The notes: generated by a model not told the origin, from the letters alone. DNA of 64,000 bases from Diplonema papillatum (GCA_030068145.1 JAPJBO010000823.1:38825-102824), one strand, 5' to 3'; counted from the stretch's first letter, positions 22,532 to 33,670 are shown. Made by a program: numbers and translations.

Positions 22532-23315
22532 GCTCATCGCCCTTGGAGCAGTGGACTTCACGGTGAAGGAGATCCGGAACGACGTGCACACGGTGGGTGC
22601 GATAGCATTCAGCAGCAGCTACCACGGCCCGTACAGCGGCGGCGTCGGCGTGGTGGAGCAAGGGGCCGATCCGCATGGCTCGCTTCTGGTGCTGATCTCC
22701 GTCGAGCCCTCGCAGGCACCGGCTGCGGCGGAGTTCGACCTCTGCGTCTGCGTGCAGGACGCGACGAAGCCGGCGGCGGCTGCCCCTCAGAACCCTGATT
22801 CCCGGCACCGGGCGGAGCCCGCGCCGCTCACGGCTTCGCTGCTTTTGGCCGAAAGCACGACCAGGCACGTGCTGGCTTCGGCAACCGGCGAAGCGGGGAA
22901 CGCGTCGAGTGTCGTGCTGCGGTGGAATGGCCCGCATCCAGCGGCTCGGCCCATCAAATACGTGCTCGAGCTCACGGGCGGCCCGGCCGGCGGGAAACCG
23001 CCGGGGCGGGCGGTGGTTGCTGCGTTTGCGAACGCGTACAACGAAGGGTGCCACAAAGGCGGGTTTTCCATGAAGATGATGTCCCGCGGCCAACCGGCGC
23101 CGCCGGAGGCTGCCTATTCGGCGCCGGCCTCGGCGCTGGCCGGCGAAGCGGACGCCGATGCGCTGCGCCGGCAGGTCGCAGACCTCAGCAGGCAGGTCGT
23201 GTCCCTGCAGCAGCAGCAGCAGCAGCAGCAGGGCGTGCCAAATTGGGGCGGCGGCGGCGGCGGCGGCAGCAGCAGCAGCAACGGCGCCAACCGGTCCGCT
23301 TTTTCTTTTGTATAA
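22532..23315 (+). CDS. Terminal coding exon, unknown function
   Basis: About 260 residues follow a CTCGTGCAG acceptor, entering in phase 2. The first ~150 residues look like a beta-rich domain (GAVDFTVKEIRNDVHTVGAI, GSLLVLISVEP, SSVVLRWNGP, KYVLELTGG). Next comes a leucine-rich coiled coil (DALRRQVADLSRQVVSLQ), then polyglutamine, polyglycine and polyserine tracts encoded by CAG and GGC repeats at 23211-23281. I do not recognise a family. It may be the last exon of the armadillo-like gene, since it is on the same strand with no ATG at its start, or a separate gene. The stop codon falls inside a dispersed repeat that starts near 23297, so the last residues (FSFV) come from repeat sequence. Confidence 0.55.
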
Positions 23316-24139
23316 GCACCTGCTTTGTAGGGAATGCTTGAGGAGACTGCCAGTTGCGATAGATCAAAGGAGGTAAACGTGCTGTAGCCCACGAAACACA
23401 GGTAAATCTGGGTTTAGTGGCGGGCGTAAGCGTTCAACAAAAAAGACCCACTTTGTAGTTGTATTGTTTTCTCCCCCTCTAGCCTCCTTCGAAATGAGCA
23501 CAAGGCAGTCCCTCGAGTATTTTTGCATCAGCGCCAGCTTGAAACGAAATGCTCGACGATGCTGCCCGACAAAGAACAGAAGGGATCCCAAGTGCTGTAC
23601 CTATCGAACCACGTGTTGAACGGACGTGAGGTCATTCGGGTGTAAGCGAAGAACAGATCAGATTGTGTTTGCATTGTATTTGCCCCTTACCTCTATATTT
23701 CCTCCCTTCCATTCGGAGTCGAAGCAGCAACGTCGAGTATTTTCTTTTGTATAAGCACCTGCTTTGTAGGAAATACTTGAGGAGGCTGCCAGCTGTAAAA
23801 GATAAAAAGAGGTAAATGTGCTGTAGCCCAAAAATTCCGTGAATACGTGGCCTTCGCTCAATGGAAGCTGAAGTTTCCCATCAAGGTGTTAGCCGCCGCC
23901 GTAGGCCGCGCAGTCGTAAGAAAGAAGAGGGCCCGCAGCGTTACAAGGCGGCGATCCCCCGCGAGACGAGCTCACCCGCCGGCCAGAGCGCCCGCTGCAG
24001 CACCAACTCCGGTGCCGCCACTCACTGTAGCAGAGCCGCAACCTGCAGCGCGCCTCCGGAGCGACTTACACCCGCCGTAGCAGCACGAAGTGAGGCGACC
24101 GGAAACCCCCCGGAGAGGTGGTCCCTGCACTCTAACTCG

Positions 24140-24171
<32 letters not shown>

Positions 24172-24475
24172 TTTTTCTTGCGTGTCGTTTTGTTTTGTAT
24201 AAGCACCTGCATCGTGGGAAATCCTTGAAGAGACTGCCAGGTGCGAAATCTCAAAGGAGGTTATTATCGTGTGGTACTCATCAGCATGCCGGTGACTCCC
24301 CACTGTCGCAACAATATTCCAATCTCAAAGGAAGTAAATATGCTGTTAGCCCACACGAAACAGGTAAATCTGGGTTGAACCACCTTGTAGTTGTATTGTT
24401 TTCTCCCCCTCTAGACTAGACTAGTCTCCTTCGAAATGAGCTCAGGGCAGTCCCTCGAGTATTTGTGACATACCG
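23297..24475. repeat. Cluster of related dispersed repeats
   Basis: Three copies of a unit starting TTTTGTATAAGCACCTGC lie at about 23297, 23742 and 24186. Each continues with CTTGAGGAG-type, GACTGCCAG and GGAGGTAAA blocks, then GTAGCCCA. Two copies continue into TTGTATTGTTTTCTCCCCCT, TCCTTCGAAATGAGC and CAGTCCCTCGAGTATTT. The cluster includes copy 2 of the CACGTGTTGAACGG family (23520-23745) and a CT microsatellite at 24140-24173. Confidence 0.65.
23520..23745. repeat. Dispersed repeat family, copy 2
   Basis: Same family as 15260-15535 and 37795-38030. It runs directly into a TTTTGTATAAGCACC unit. Confidence 0.65.
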
Positions 24476-25189
24476 GCATCTTTTTCGTACAATCAAGCAT
24501 GGGATACCTTGTGCGAGCCATCAACGACTTATGCTTCGCTGTCACCGGGGCACGGGAAATGGCGTCAAGGCGTCTGCCCTACGGGAGTTCTGCTCTTCGC
24601 ATTGTCTGCCTAGAAGAAAGGGAGAAGTGTTCTTTGTAACTGCACTAGCGCAAGGGAATGTTGAGTGACTGCCTTAACCCGGGAAAACGAGCTTGGGTGA
24701 GGGGGAAACCTTGAATTTTTCTTTGAACCAAAAGCAAACAAAATAAACCAAAAACTACGCATCTCTTTGAACCAACCACACCCTGAAGACTGTATGAAGT
24801 TCTCTAATCGACTTTCGTGGTGCATCAACTCCCTCAGTGAAACTGTGATACCTGGGCGCACCGGCGATGCCAGGATACAGAAACAGTTAAACCTCGCACT
24901 CGTGTGCTTGCTAACAAGAAAGGTAAAACGGCAAACCAAGCAAGACCACTCGACGGCACTACTTGTGCCACGAACGATGCAAATCCCGATACCATGCCGT
25001 GTAAAGAACATGAGTCCGCAAAATAAAGCCGCTCGAACTACATACACTTTTTCAGTTTTTCGAGGGGAGAGTTGCACCCGGGGCACCCTCGGGGGTGCCC
25101 TTGGCAACACACGTACCTATCACGAAAGTACGTGCGCTCGGCTAAGGCCGGCGCGTGGCGAGACTGGAGGCAGCAGTTAAAGTTCGGGG
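24476..25189. other. No supportable gene
   Basis: Minus frame 24610-25110 is open for 166 codons but shows no domain. Part of the region (24600-24705) resembles 13830-13950. Confidence 0.35.
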
Positions 25190-25329
25190 AACAGTAAAGT
25201 TCGGGCGAAGCTACGTTCGGGCAATGCTAAGTTCTGGTGAAGCTAAGTACGAGTGATGCTAAGTTCTGGTGAAGCTAAGTTCGAGTGATGCTAAGTTCGG
25301 GCGTTGCTAAGTTCTGGTGCTAAGCGCTG
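25190..25329. repeat. Short tandem repeats of GCTAAGTTC-type units
   Basis: About eight imperfect 17-18 base units built on AAGTTCGGGCGAAGCT and GCTAAGTTCTGGTGAA. Confidence 0.7.
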
Positions 25330-25690
25330 GTACTAAAAAAAGTTCGGGCACGAAGCGAAGTTCGGCCAGGGTGGTAAAGTCCGGGTAAAGCCAAGGTCGG
25401 TGCTCGTACCCGGAGGGGGACACCCCCTCCGACCCAGCACGGGTAGCCGGGGGCCGCCCCCCCGGGCCCCTGGGGCAGCCTTTTCCCGTCCTCTCCCGGG
25501 GCCGACGGGGTGACCCAAATACCGCGAGATACTGAGAAACTCCGCAAAAAAAACGCAAATTTCGGGCACATTAGACCCCGAAACGCAACAAACCTCGAAA
25601 ACAACCCCCGACACGGGCGGGGTTCGAACCCGGGCCACCATGCCCGAAGGCCCTCGCCCAAGCACTCTGCCACCCGTACACATATCGGCA
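25330..25690 (-). mobile_element. tRNA-derived SINE-like unit
   Basis: On the minus strand an A-box-like TGGCAGAGTGCTTGG is followed about 35 bases later by a perfect B box, GGTTCGAACC (25617-25626). The flanking ends, GTACGGG and CCCGTGT, can pair. The cloverleaf is imperfect: one extra base in the acceptor or T region and no clear anticodon stem. It therefore looks like a tRNA-derived head with a ~270-base GC-rich body towards lower coordinates, ending near a T run, and not a working tRNA. Confidence 0.4.
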
Positions 25691-25800
25691 GGGGAGGAAA
25701 AAGCTAGCTCCGCACTATAATCCAGTCAAAAAACAATACACTTTTTCACGTATCAAAGCCGGGTTGGCTCGAATAGAGGCTATTCACATTGCTTGTTCAT

Positions 25801-26200
25801 AGGACCTCCAGTCTCGAAATATTCTGCTCGGAGCGTCAGCTAGGTTGATATCCGATGGCACCAATTCAACTGACCAGTCCGCACCCCTGCAGCTCGGACA
25901 CAATCGCTGCTGTGGCCTGCGAGAACACGTACCCGGCGCGTGATTCACCAATGCGTTATCCGTCTTTCAGTAGAACACCGGCGTTCCTTCCCTTGTCACC
26001 ATCCACCTGCGGACGGACGTAGCGTGGCCCACGTTGCTGCTCCGGCGTCCACTTCGACCCCTCACTTCGCCCGTATCATCGTAACACAAATCCCCCGTCT
26101 TCGATGTGTCCGCCCAGACCGTGTCGATCCAGTCGCTCGGTGGTCGAACACCCAAGTCCTGCTGGACATCAGTCGCAGCATACATGGCGCTAACCACCAC
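25801..26200 (-). pseudogene. RNase H domain relic of an RT/RNase H element
   Basis: The minus strand reads IDTVWADTSKTG (first Asp region), then RWMVTREGTPVFY, an in-frame TGA, KTDNALVNHAPG, and DWSVELVPSDINLADAPSR. The last phrase matches the end of RNase H domains of DIRS-type elements; compare NPADLPSR in the two intact elements at 39-47 kb. The stop and missing flanks mark it as a relic. It is not a close copy of either intact element. Confidence 0.5.
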
Positions 26201-26239
26201 TTCACCACTTCACCGATTTTGCCTTTTTTTTTTTTTTTT

Positions 26240-26716
26240 TGAGTGGGATGACCGGGAGCTGATGGCAGACTTGGTAGCATGGGACGCGAAGGTCCAGCGG
26301 GTGGTGGAGGCCACCAGGCAGAGAACCGTGCGGCCGCCGCGGAAGACGCGGAAAAAAAAAGGCATGAATCGGATCTGGACGACCCCGGAAGCGCGTGATC
26401 TCGCAGGCTGCGCGGCGCATGCGCAAGGTTATTGCGCTGAAGTACATCGACCAACTCATTTGTGCGGCACCGACCTGCCACGTTCAAGCTTGCTCCGACC
26501 ACTGCACCCTCTGCCGACACTCGCTAGCCGTCGACGCTCATGACGGCAGCCCCATCCTGAAGTGCAAATCCTGCCGACGCGTCACTGCTGCTGTGTGCGC
26601 TCGGATTGGCGCCGCTCAAGCGGCCACCTTACGTCACTCGTTTGTTTGTAAAGATTGCTCCGTTCTTCTCCCTGACTTGTTCCCGGATTAGGATGACACA
26701 TACTACTACTACTACT
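26240..26716 (+). mobile_element. LINE 3' end, copy 2 (decayed)
   Basis: Same family as 6833-8402. It has VWDAKV-like VAWDAKVQRVVE, then after a frameshift KVIALKYIDQLICAAPTC, CTLCRHSL, LKCKSCRR and CKDCSVLLPDL, followed by a TACTACTACTACTAC tail. It starts after an 18-T run. GAGTGGGAT occurs at both junctions (about 26241 and 26717), a possible target duplication. Confidence 0.7.
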
Positions 26717-26986
26717 GAGTGGGATAAACACGCAGTCTTTTCCCCTCCGAGGTTTTATTGTCGCAAACGAATCCCGTGTGCAGCGGGCGGTGCCCACGGC
26801 ACACGGCACCAAGCATCCATGCGGAGCATCAAGCTCGTGTAACAGCCAGCGCCCACGTATCAGGCTGCCACGCAAACCCACATCATCGCACACACACACA
26901 CGTATCAGGTTACCACACAACGCACATACACCCTCTCCGGTAGCTCCGGTCCGCTGACCTCCGCGGCCTTTGGAAAGTTAGCTAGA

Positions 26987-29631
26987 ATGCCACTGAAGCA
27001 GCAGCAGAACGTGAGTATACCCTGTGGTCTCAAATGCAGGTACTGCACCACATCAGGGAAGGCGCTCCGCACACCGAAACCCTAAACCACGTAAAGACGT
27101 CCATATATACGGGGCAGAGATTATCTGATGAAGATGAAAGCCATATTATTGTAGCGTAGGTGTCTCATCCAGGTTGAAAGGCAAAACTATTAGAACCACC
27201 GGCTCATTGTGTCACGGCATCCAACCACGCCCGTCTCCACCACTGTACTTGTTCGCTATCGGCCTCCGGGAGATGTTTAGCCTCAGCAGAGGGACACCTG
27301 TCGATTAGCTCAGCATTCCCAAACTGAGCGACTCGTGCAAGGAGTTAACCAACCTGGCCCGCTGAGAAAATGCGGGACTCTCACCCTCTATGGATAGGAG
27401 GATTCGACGCCAGTTACACTGTCCGATACGCCCATCCGAGCTCTCTCGCCCTGCGCGACACGAACTGCTGCAGCGACGGGTAGTCGTACTGCGGCACGTT
27501 CAACACCCTCATCGCCCGGAACAACGCTCCAAGCAGCTTCCAGGTCGTCTTCAGCGTCTGCGCTGCCGGGTGCGCCCTGTACACCCGCCAGAATACTGCT
27601 AACTTCCCGATGAACCCTCTCACCAGACACACCATCTTCGCCGCTTAATCGACACGCGTGCCCAACACGTCCGCTTGCTCCGCGGGTTGGTGTTCCTCCT
27701 CCTTAAACACCGCATTCCCCCACCTTCCGCTTCAGTAAGGCATTGCAACGGCATTCGTCACCGTCCGTGCATCCGTCCCGAATATCAGAAAGTTGTCAAC
27801 GTAAACCCATTCCTGGCAGCGTCGACATCGGACCCGGCAACTTCCTCAGTTTTTTGTTCGTCCGTCAACACCTCTTCGAACCCCTTTCTTCGCACGTCTG
27901 TTCCTGCGTCCCCGCGAGCAAAGGTCGAGCGAGTCGGCGGGGTGGCTCATTCTCATTGTCTCGCCGCGAAGCGCCTTGCAGGCGAGCAATGTTCCGCACT
28001 GTGACTTGCATGCGCCTCAGCAAACATTCTGTTTGATGCCCCACTCTGGCACCGGGAGGTCGGAAGTCAGAGAAGTGCCATCTGTTGTTGTATGCTACCT
28101 CACCCTATTGTTTTTGTCGTATAAGATCGCAGATCACATAAGATTAATGTATACCTAGCACTTGTACAAGATTAATTCCCCCGTCGCTATCCCGAAAACA
28201 CCGCATTTTTACCCCTCTTGCCCACCACCCTTACCCACGTTGCAAAACATGCCAAAGGCGGCAGAATACCTGTCCAGCGTTAAGCTGGTGGAGTTGTTGT
28301 CACCTGTTCAGGGTTTAGCATAGCGAGCCCTGTTCTTGTGGCGGGAGTTACTCCGCATTTCGAGCTCACACAACGAAAGCACACACACACCGCCACCACA
28401 GCCGGCAGCAGCAGCAGCAACAATCCCCTGGCAGCGGCCCTGTGCACTGCTACCCTAGGCCCGGCTCTGTCGCACCCTTCAACAGCGCGGCACCGAGCAT
28501 CGACGACGTCAGCCTGCCCACCGCACCAGCTTCGGGTGTCGACTTGCTACTGTCGGACAACTTGGCTCTCAAAAACAGGGTTTGTGCCATGTCTTTGTGT
28601 TTTCTCATCTCTTCTTTCGACCATTCCGAAAGCACTGGCGTTCCTCTTTGGGTACCTGACCACGTCGAGCTTGCAAACGTCGGGTTCGCGGGCGGGGGGC
28701 CCGTACCCGGGTGGTACAGTGTCGTTGGCAGTAAACCTGTGCAGGAAAACGTGCGGTCGTGGATTTGGAAAAACGATGAATCAAAGGGTTCTCTCGACGT
28801 TGGCCATCCTGAATGGAATGCAATGAGTGGCTGAAAGACAAAATCAAAAGATGGCTTGCTCTGCCTCCCTCTCTTTTTCCCGAACATGAGCTGTCCGCTT
28901 CGGCTTGAACAATCGGGACGATACCATGGGAATGGTGTTAATAGATACACGCTTCTGCTTTCTTGCTCTGCAGCTGCAAAACCCGGAAGCGAGCAACAGG
29001 GAACGAGGGTTCGATTACGGAGAAGGAGCCAGAGAAACGGCAACCACATCCAAGCCAGGATGGCAGCAGGTGCGCAAATTGCCCAATAGCAACACTGCTC
29101 AGGCAGCGAAGAAAAATAGCCTCGACACGTATTTAGTCCATTAGAAGCAATGGATGATATCTAAACCCGTCGATGAACACAATAGGCGGACGAGTCTGGC
29201 GCCAGCATCCCGCGGTAATTCCAGCACCAATAGCGTAGCGTACCCTCCCATCTTTATCAATCTGCAAAGAACGTATGCATAAAACAAAACCGCACATTTC
29301 CTTTCCGCAGTTGATGCAGCTCGAAGAGCAGCAGGCGGAGCAGCGCCGGCGTTACGCGGAACAAGAAGCGAAGCTGCAAGCGTACGTAGACATCAACGAG
29401 ACGTTGGAGCAGGAGCACAGCGAGCTGTTCACCTCTTCGGGCACCCTCAGCGGCAGCACATCGCAGCTGCGGGCCTTGCGAAACGACATCTCCGGCGTGA
29501 CGCAGCACCTGCAGCAGCTCGACGTCGAGTGCACCGCCAACGAGCTAGAGTTGTCTCGCTTCCTGTCGCAGATAACCAACCTGCGGCAGCGCGTTGTGTC
29601 TGGAAGCGGCTTCAGCGAGGCCATGGGCTGA
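26987..29631 (+). CDS. Small coiled-coil protein, four exons
   Basis: Proposed exons: 26987-27010, 28409-28579, 28974-29069 and 29311-29631, giving about 203 residues. Exon 1 is short (MPLKQQQN) and ends at a perfect GTGAGT donor. Exons 2-4 join in phase 0 through CTGCAG and TCCGCAG acceptors, and the last ends at TGA. The N-terminus is glutamine-rich and probably disordered. The C-terminal ~100 residues form a strong coiled coil (LEEQQAEQRRRYAEQEAKLQ, VTQHLQQLDVECTANELELS). I do not recognise the family; many small structural or complex subunits look like this. Exons 3 and 4 are secure, exon 2's start is a choice among CAG acceptors, and exon 1 is inferred from donor quality and phase. Intron 1 carries a repeat shared with 10.1 kb, and intron 3 an 18S rRNA fragment. 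Confidence 0.6.
27283..27400. repeat. Dispersed repeat, paired with 10130-10245
   Basis: Carries the GATTAGCTCAGCATTCCC and AAGGAGTTAACCAAC blocks. It is followed by a minus-strand frame (27414-27635) reading LLGALFRAMRVLNVPQYDY, which is protein-like but unassigned. Confidence 0.55.
29146..29242 (+). rRNA. Decayed 18S rRNA fragment inside an intron
   Basis: The sequence follows the most conserved part of eukaryotic 18S rRNA (530-loop region): ATCTAAACCC, then GAGTCTGG, GCCAGCA, CCGCGGTAATTCCAGC and CCAATAGCGTA in the correct order and spacing, with several substitutions and one inserted base. About 97 bases are recognisable; the flanks are not rRNA. It lies within the intron 29070-29310 of the small coiled-coil gene, on the same strand. 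It is a fragment, not a working rRNA gene. Confidence 0.75.
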
Positions 29632-30684
29632 ACTCTGCGCTCAAGGCTAAGGTCAAGGGACGCGAAAAGGACTGCCTGCGCAAGCCTGGGGGAGGCTGAG
29701 AGCTTCAAAGTTTCGGCGGAAGCTGGCAACCGAAGATGTCCCCACGCTGTACTGATTCGTTTGCGTCGACGTTTACTGTCGTGTCCAACAATAGCCGCTT
29801 CCTCCTCTGTACATCGCACAGGGGGAGGCGCCCAGCAGCCGTGCCTTCGTGAAACAGCCTTTCCAGCTGATCACACTCCGGTAGTACTGCCGTCATCGAT
29901 ACTTGAAGCCCCATTGTTATGATTCGTTGTTAGGCTAGAGCACCTTCTTTCATTATCTTGTAAACTTCAAAAAAAGGGTTTTCTAGAGCCAAAGTTCGTT
30001 TTCTGATGTTACTGTTTGTCTCCCCTTCTCCGGCAACTGCTTTTCCGCCACATTTGTAGCAGTGCGAGCTTGAGCGTGCTTTGTTCTGCACGGCGAGGTC
30101 CAGCCTCAGAGCTGGAGGTAAAGAGGGCCGGCGCTGCTTGTAGCTGATATGCGCGATCCTCGGCGCGGAGCGTCTGCACAGAGCCGGCGAGACCTCACGG
30201 GTGAAAGTTCATGACGGTGTTCAGAGCAAGCGCCAAGCCCCCAATTGGTTTACCCGCCGTGCTCTGGAGGAGAGCGGTGTCGCTGCTCACCCGCCAGATC
30301 GGATTCTGAAGCAGCCCTTCTACTCAGGAAGGTCTGCTGCACCCGCTGGGCACAGGTTTACATCGTCGTTCGCACCCATTTAGACTCATTGCTGCCGCAC
30401 TCCAGAGCTCAGGTTGCAAGGTGGTCCAGTTTGCTGGCAGCGTACTGCTGGCATTCAGAAGGCTGGGAAACTCCTCGCATCAAGAACGATGGTACTGGTG
30501 CCTTGCAAGGAATCACTTCATCGGGTTGAAAGCGCCTACGCTGTACACTACCTACTACAGTCGCCGAGAAGCTGATGACTGCTATTCAGGTGCCCGGTTA
30601 CGCAAGTAATACGACAGGTAGGTAAGGACAGCCAGAGAGCCTCTGCATTTGTGTCCACGTGCACAAGCCCGCGGGGATGCTTAC

Positions 30685-30717
30685 CCTCGATCTCAGCCAA
30701 AAGGCCGAGGAGAAGCT
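30685..30717 (-). ncRNA. U2 snRNA 5'-hairpin-like fragment
   Basis: On the minus strand AGCTTCTCCTCGGCC and TTTTGGCTGAGATCGAG closely match the 5' stem-loop I region of U2 snRNA, apart from a two-base insertion and a substitution or two. The conserved branch-site-pairing GTAGTA does not follow at the expected place, and no Sm site is seen, so this is a fragment or pseudogene and not a complete U2 gene. Confidence 0.45.
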
Positions 30718-30878
30718 GCACTCACGCCAACGATGCATCTATTTTTCTTTAGCTGCCGCCGTTCCTTCTTCTTGCCCGCGTAAAATTGAGCTTCACCCAC
30801 CAACTGAATGAACGGATACGGTGAGCACACCACAATCAGGCCCTGGAAAAGGATACGGGCCAACACAGAGGGGTAGAG

Positions 30879-32152
30879 ATGTCGTTCATCGAGAGGGTGG
30901 CCGGTTGGTACGGCGAAGGCACACTGCAGGACGAACTGGAGGCGTTCCTCGACGAGTGCGGCGACCAGGTCGACACGGCTGCGCATGAGCAGAACCACGA
31001 AAACAAGCTGTACTACGACAAGTTCACAGCTGCCATCGACCGCGCCCTGACCGGATTCTGCAAGGAAGAAGGCATCACCGAGCAAGAGTTCTTCGCCAAG
31101 TGCGAAGAGGACAGCAGCAAGTGCGAGGTGTGTGACCCGTGTTATTCCGTGTGAGTGAGTGCACATACAAAATGGCACTGACTGCGCGCGACTTATAGCG
31201 CGTGGATGAGCGAGCCAATAGCTGGTCTGTGATGCTCTTATACATCCTTTGCTGCACGCACACTACACTGGCGCATTAAACGAGTTTGAGAGCCTCCGGG
31301 CTACCTATCTTGAAGAGGATGGGGAATCTTTCGACGAACTTGCGTGGTGATGGGGATCGATGCAGAAATGAGAAAAGCAGACGCCTGCACCCGCATGAAA
31401 ACTGACACAGTCACAGCGCACACCGTCAGCCTCGCGCATCGATGAGCGAGATCCTCGTTCACTTTCAAGGTTCACCAAAGAGACCAGTCACAACACATAG
31501 TCAACACTCAACCTTCGTCCACTGGTCAACCACCGCACCTTGGCCAATGGTCAACTATTAAACGAGTGGTCGACTGTGGCTCTTGGTTCGCAACGTATTC
31601 TGCAGCCACATCACGATTTATGTGTCTTCGCCCCCTCCTAGACGCTCCGACCCGAAGCTCGTACCCACACAGAGAGAGGGGCAACAGTCGTCAGCTTTGC
31701 ACCTTGCTGGATGACAAGGTGATTGGCCTCACTTCCCCGTCCGAGCGAGGAACAGGACTCCATAGCCAGGCCGCGCTCATGTAGCTTATTACAGAGAGAG
31801 AGCTTACCACATCCTCGGCTGAGATGCGGTGCAGAGTTGCCCCCATGGGTAAACCCCCATGCAGCTACCCGCTGCTCTATCCATCCCTTGAAGGATTCCC
31901 CCCCCTACTAAGATTTTCCCCCCACGGTCGGAGAGGAGTTACAGAACCCAAAGAAACTGAACCGACGGGTAAAAATGACAAGTGGGGTCTTCTGCGCTTC
32001 AGGCGTTGCCCACTTTAAGCCATGAACTCAAACACCCATCCACACAGAGCAGCAACAAAATTTTGTCGGCCATCCTGAACGGCGCGTCCTACGAGGCGTT
32101 CCTCAGCTTAGTCAAAGATTGGCAGCAGGAGCAGAAGAATGACCCCGCATAA
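30879..32152 (+). CDS. BART-domain protein (ARL2-binding-like), two exons
   Basis: Exons 30879-31127 and 32048-32152 join in phase 0 across a 921-base GT-AG intron, giving 117 residues, about the length of a single BART domain. Exon 1 has the family's helical pattern: FIERVAGWYGEGTLQDELEA, FLDECGDQVD, ENKLYYDKFTAAIDRALTGF and EEGITEQEFFAKC. Exon 2 supplies the closing helix (KILSAILNGASYEAFLSLV) and a short polar tail. BART proteins (ARL2BP, CFAP36) bind the GTPases ARL2/ARL3 and act at mitochondria, cilia or basal bodies. Which role applies here cannot be read from sequence. The ATG at 30879 follows GTAGAG and opens the domain directly. No decay is seen. Confidence 0.75.
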
Positions 32153-33169
32153 CAGAAAAGTAGCTGCTCTCCGAAGTAAACGCAGTCTTACCGTGCATGG
32201 CTGCCTCAGGACCGTGCGAGGTCGTCAAAATGAGGTGTACCGAATCTCCCAGCCTACAAGTGCACACATGTCCCGCTGTCTGTTTGGGCTTTCTACAGCG
32301 AACAGGCGGCCTGGAATGTTGCACTGTTCGTCTGCGGGCGGATCACCTCCACACGACGAATGGAAAAGAAGATGGAGGCTCGTCGTGTTTTCATCAGTTA
32401 TTTGGGCAGGATTGGGCGAAGTGACTTTGTTCTGTTCACCTCTGGTGACAGCTGTTTTGCTTGCCATGACTTGTTACCCTTCGGGGCAAGTGAACACGGG
32501 TGCCATGTGAAGAGCGAAAGACAATTGACCTGCACTCACGGATGCAGAGCTCGTCAGCCGGCACCCTGGGCCGGTCAATACCCACCCCCCGTTCCATGTC
32601 CACTGTGCAAGGCAAGGTGCTTGTTTTCAGGATGGAAACAACGCGGTGTGCACAGGGTGGGGGAGTTCAACTGTGCGTGTCCACTTTGCGGGTGTGGCAC
32701 ACCCGAAAATCCAGTGTGCCGTCCCTCCCCCCCCCCGCCCCCCCCGATATGCTCAAGGCTCAAAGCCCAGTGCCTCTGTGAGATGCGGATTCGCACATTT
32801 GTACGCAAGAAAGGGGGGGGGTAAGACCTCGTGTGGTCAAGCTCTGCGATTCTTAGCTGGCGAATTCCAAGTCTGTCCAACCTTCTCCCGATCTCTTGGT
32901 TGGGAGGCTTGGATCCCTCCCAGTCAGTCACCACTCGTGCATATATCTTTAACTACACAAGGCACTGCGAACGAAAAAAGAGTCAAAAAAGAAGCGAAAC
33001 CAGAACCAAACAAAGAGAAGTGCTTACTGACAGTGCCGACATACTCGCCTGCCTTCTTTCCGCAGGAATGCCCGGGTAGCGGCCCGACTTGTTCTTCTTT
33101 TCTCGCATCTGGACTTACTCCACGTGTTGTATTGGGTCTGACTAGCCCGGCGCACGTCGTCCGCAGATC
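32153..33169. other. No supportable gene
   Basis: Short frames only; includes a run of cytosines near 32727-32748 and scattered GTGTGGCACACCC palindromes. Confidence 0.35.
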
Positions 33170-33670
33170 TTCAGGTTCCGTGCTGGTATGCGCCGCCGAA
33201 TATGCCCGTGGTTCTCGACAGTAGAGCGGTGCCATGGACGTTGGCATCCCATAATGAGACAGTAACAGCTCAGGTCCTTGGAAGTTGGCATTTTATAATG
33301 AGACAGTAGCAGCTCAAAGGACCGAATGACGGTACAGATCGGACGGACACATGGTGCTGAACACGCCATTTCAAGCACGTTTTTGCAATCCCGTTCCGTG
33401 CTGATGACGCTCCGCGGAAAATGCCCGTTGTTCTTCGTGGCCATGGAAGTTGGCATCCCATAACGACACAGTGAGCACGGTCTTGCATTCCCCCTGCCCA
33501 GGTTCCATGCTGGTGATGCTCCGCGGAATATGCCCGCGGTTCTTGAAAGCAGAACAGTGGCCATGGAAGTTGGCATCCCAGAATGGGACAGGAACAACTG
33601 TACAGATACGACACATGGTGCAGAACACGCCATTTCAAGCACGTTTTTGCAATCCCCCTGAAGTATCTGC
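33170..33670. repeat. Degenerate tandem repeat upstream of coiled-coil gene
   Basis: Three to four imperfect units carry GGTTCCGTGCTGG, CCGCGGAATATGCCCG, CCATGGAAGTTGGCATCCC and, in two of them, CGCCATTTCAAGCACG followed by TTTTTGCAATCCC. The unit length varies. The array ends about 120 bases before the next gene's ATG. Confidence 0.6.

Noticed and set aside
25603-25690. Functional tRNA gene on the minus strand
   Set aside because: A and B boxes are present, but the acceptor and T-stem register is off by one and no anticodon stem forms.
32332-32348. Ribosomal small-subunit 3' end (GGATCACCTCC)
   Set aside because: Only ~11 bases match and the surrounding sequence is not rRNA.
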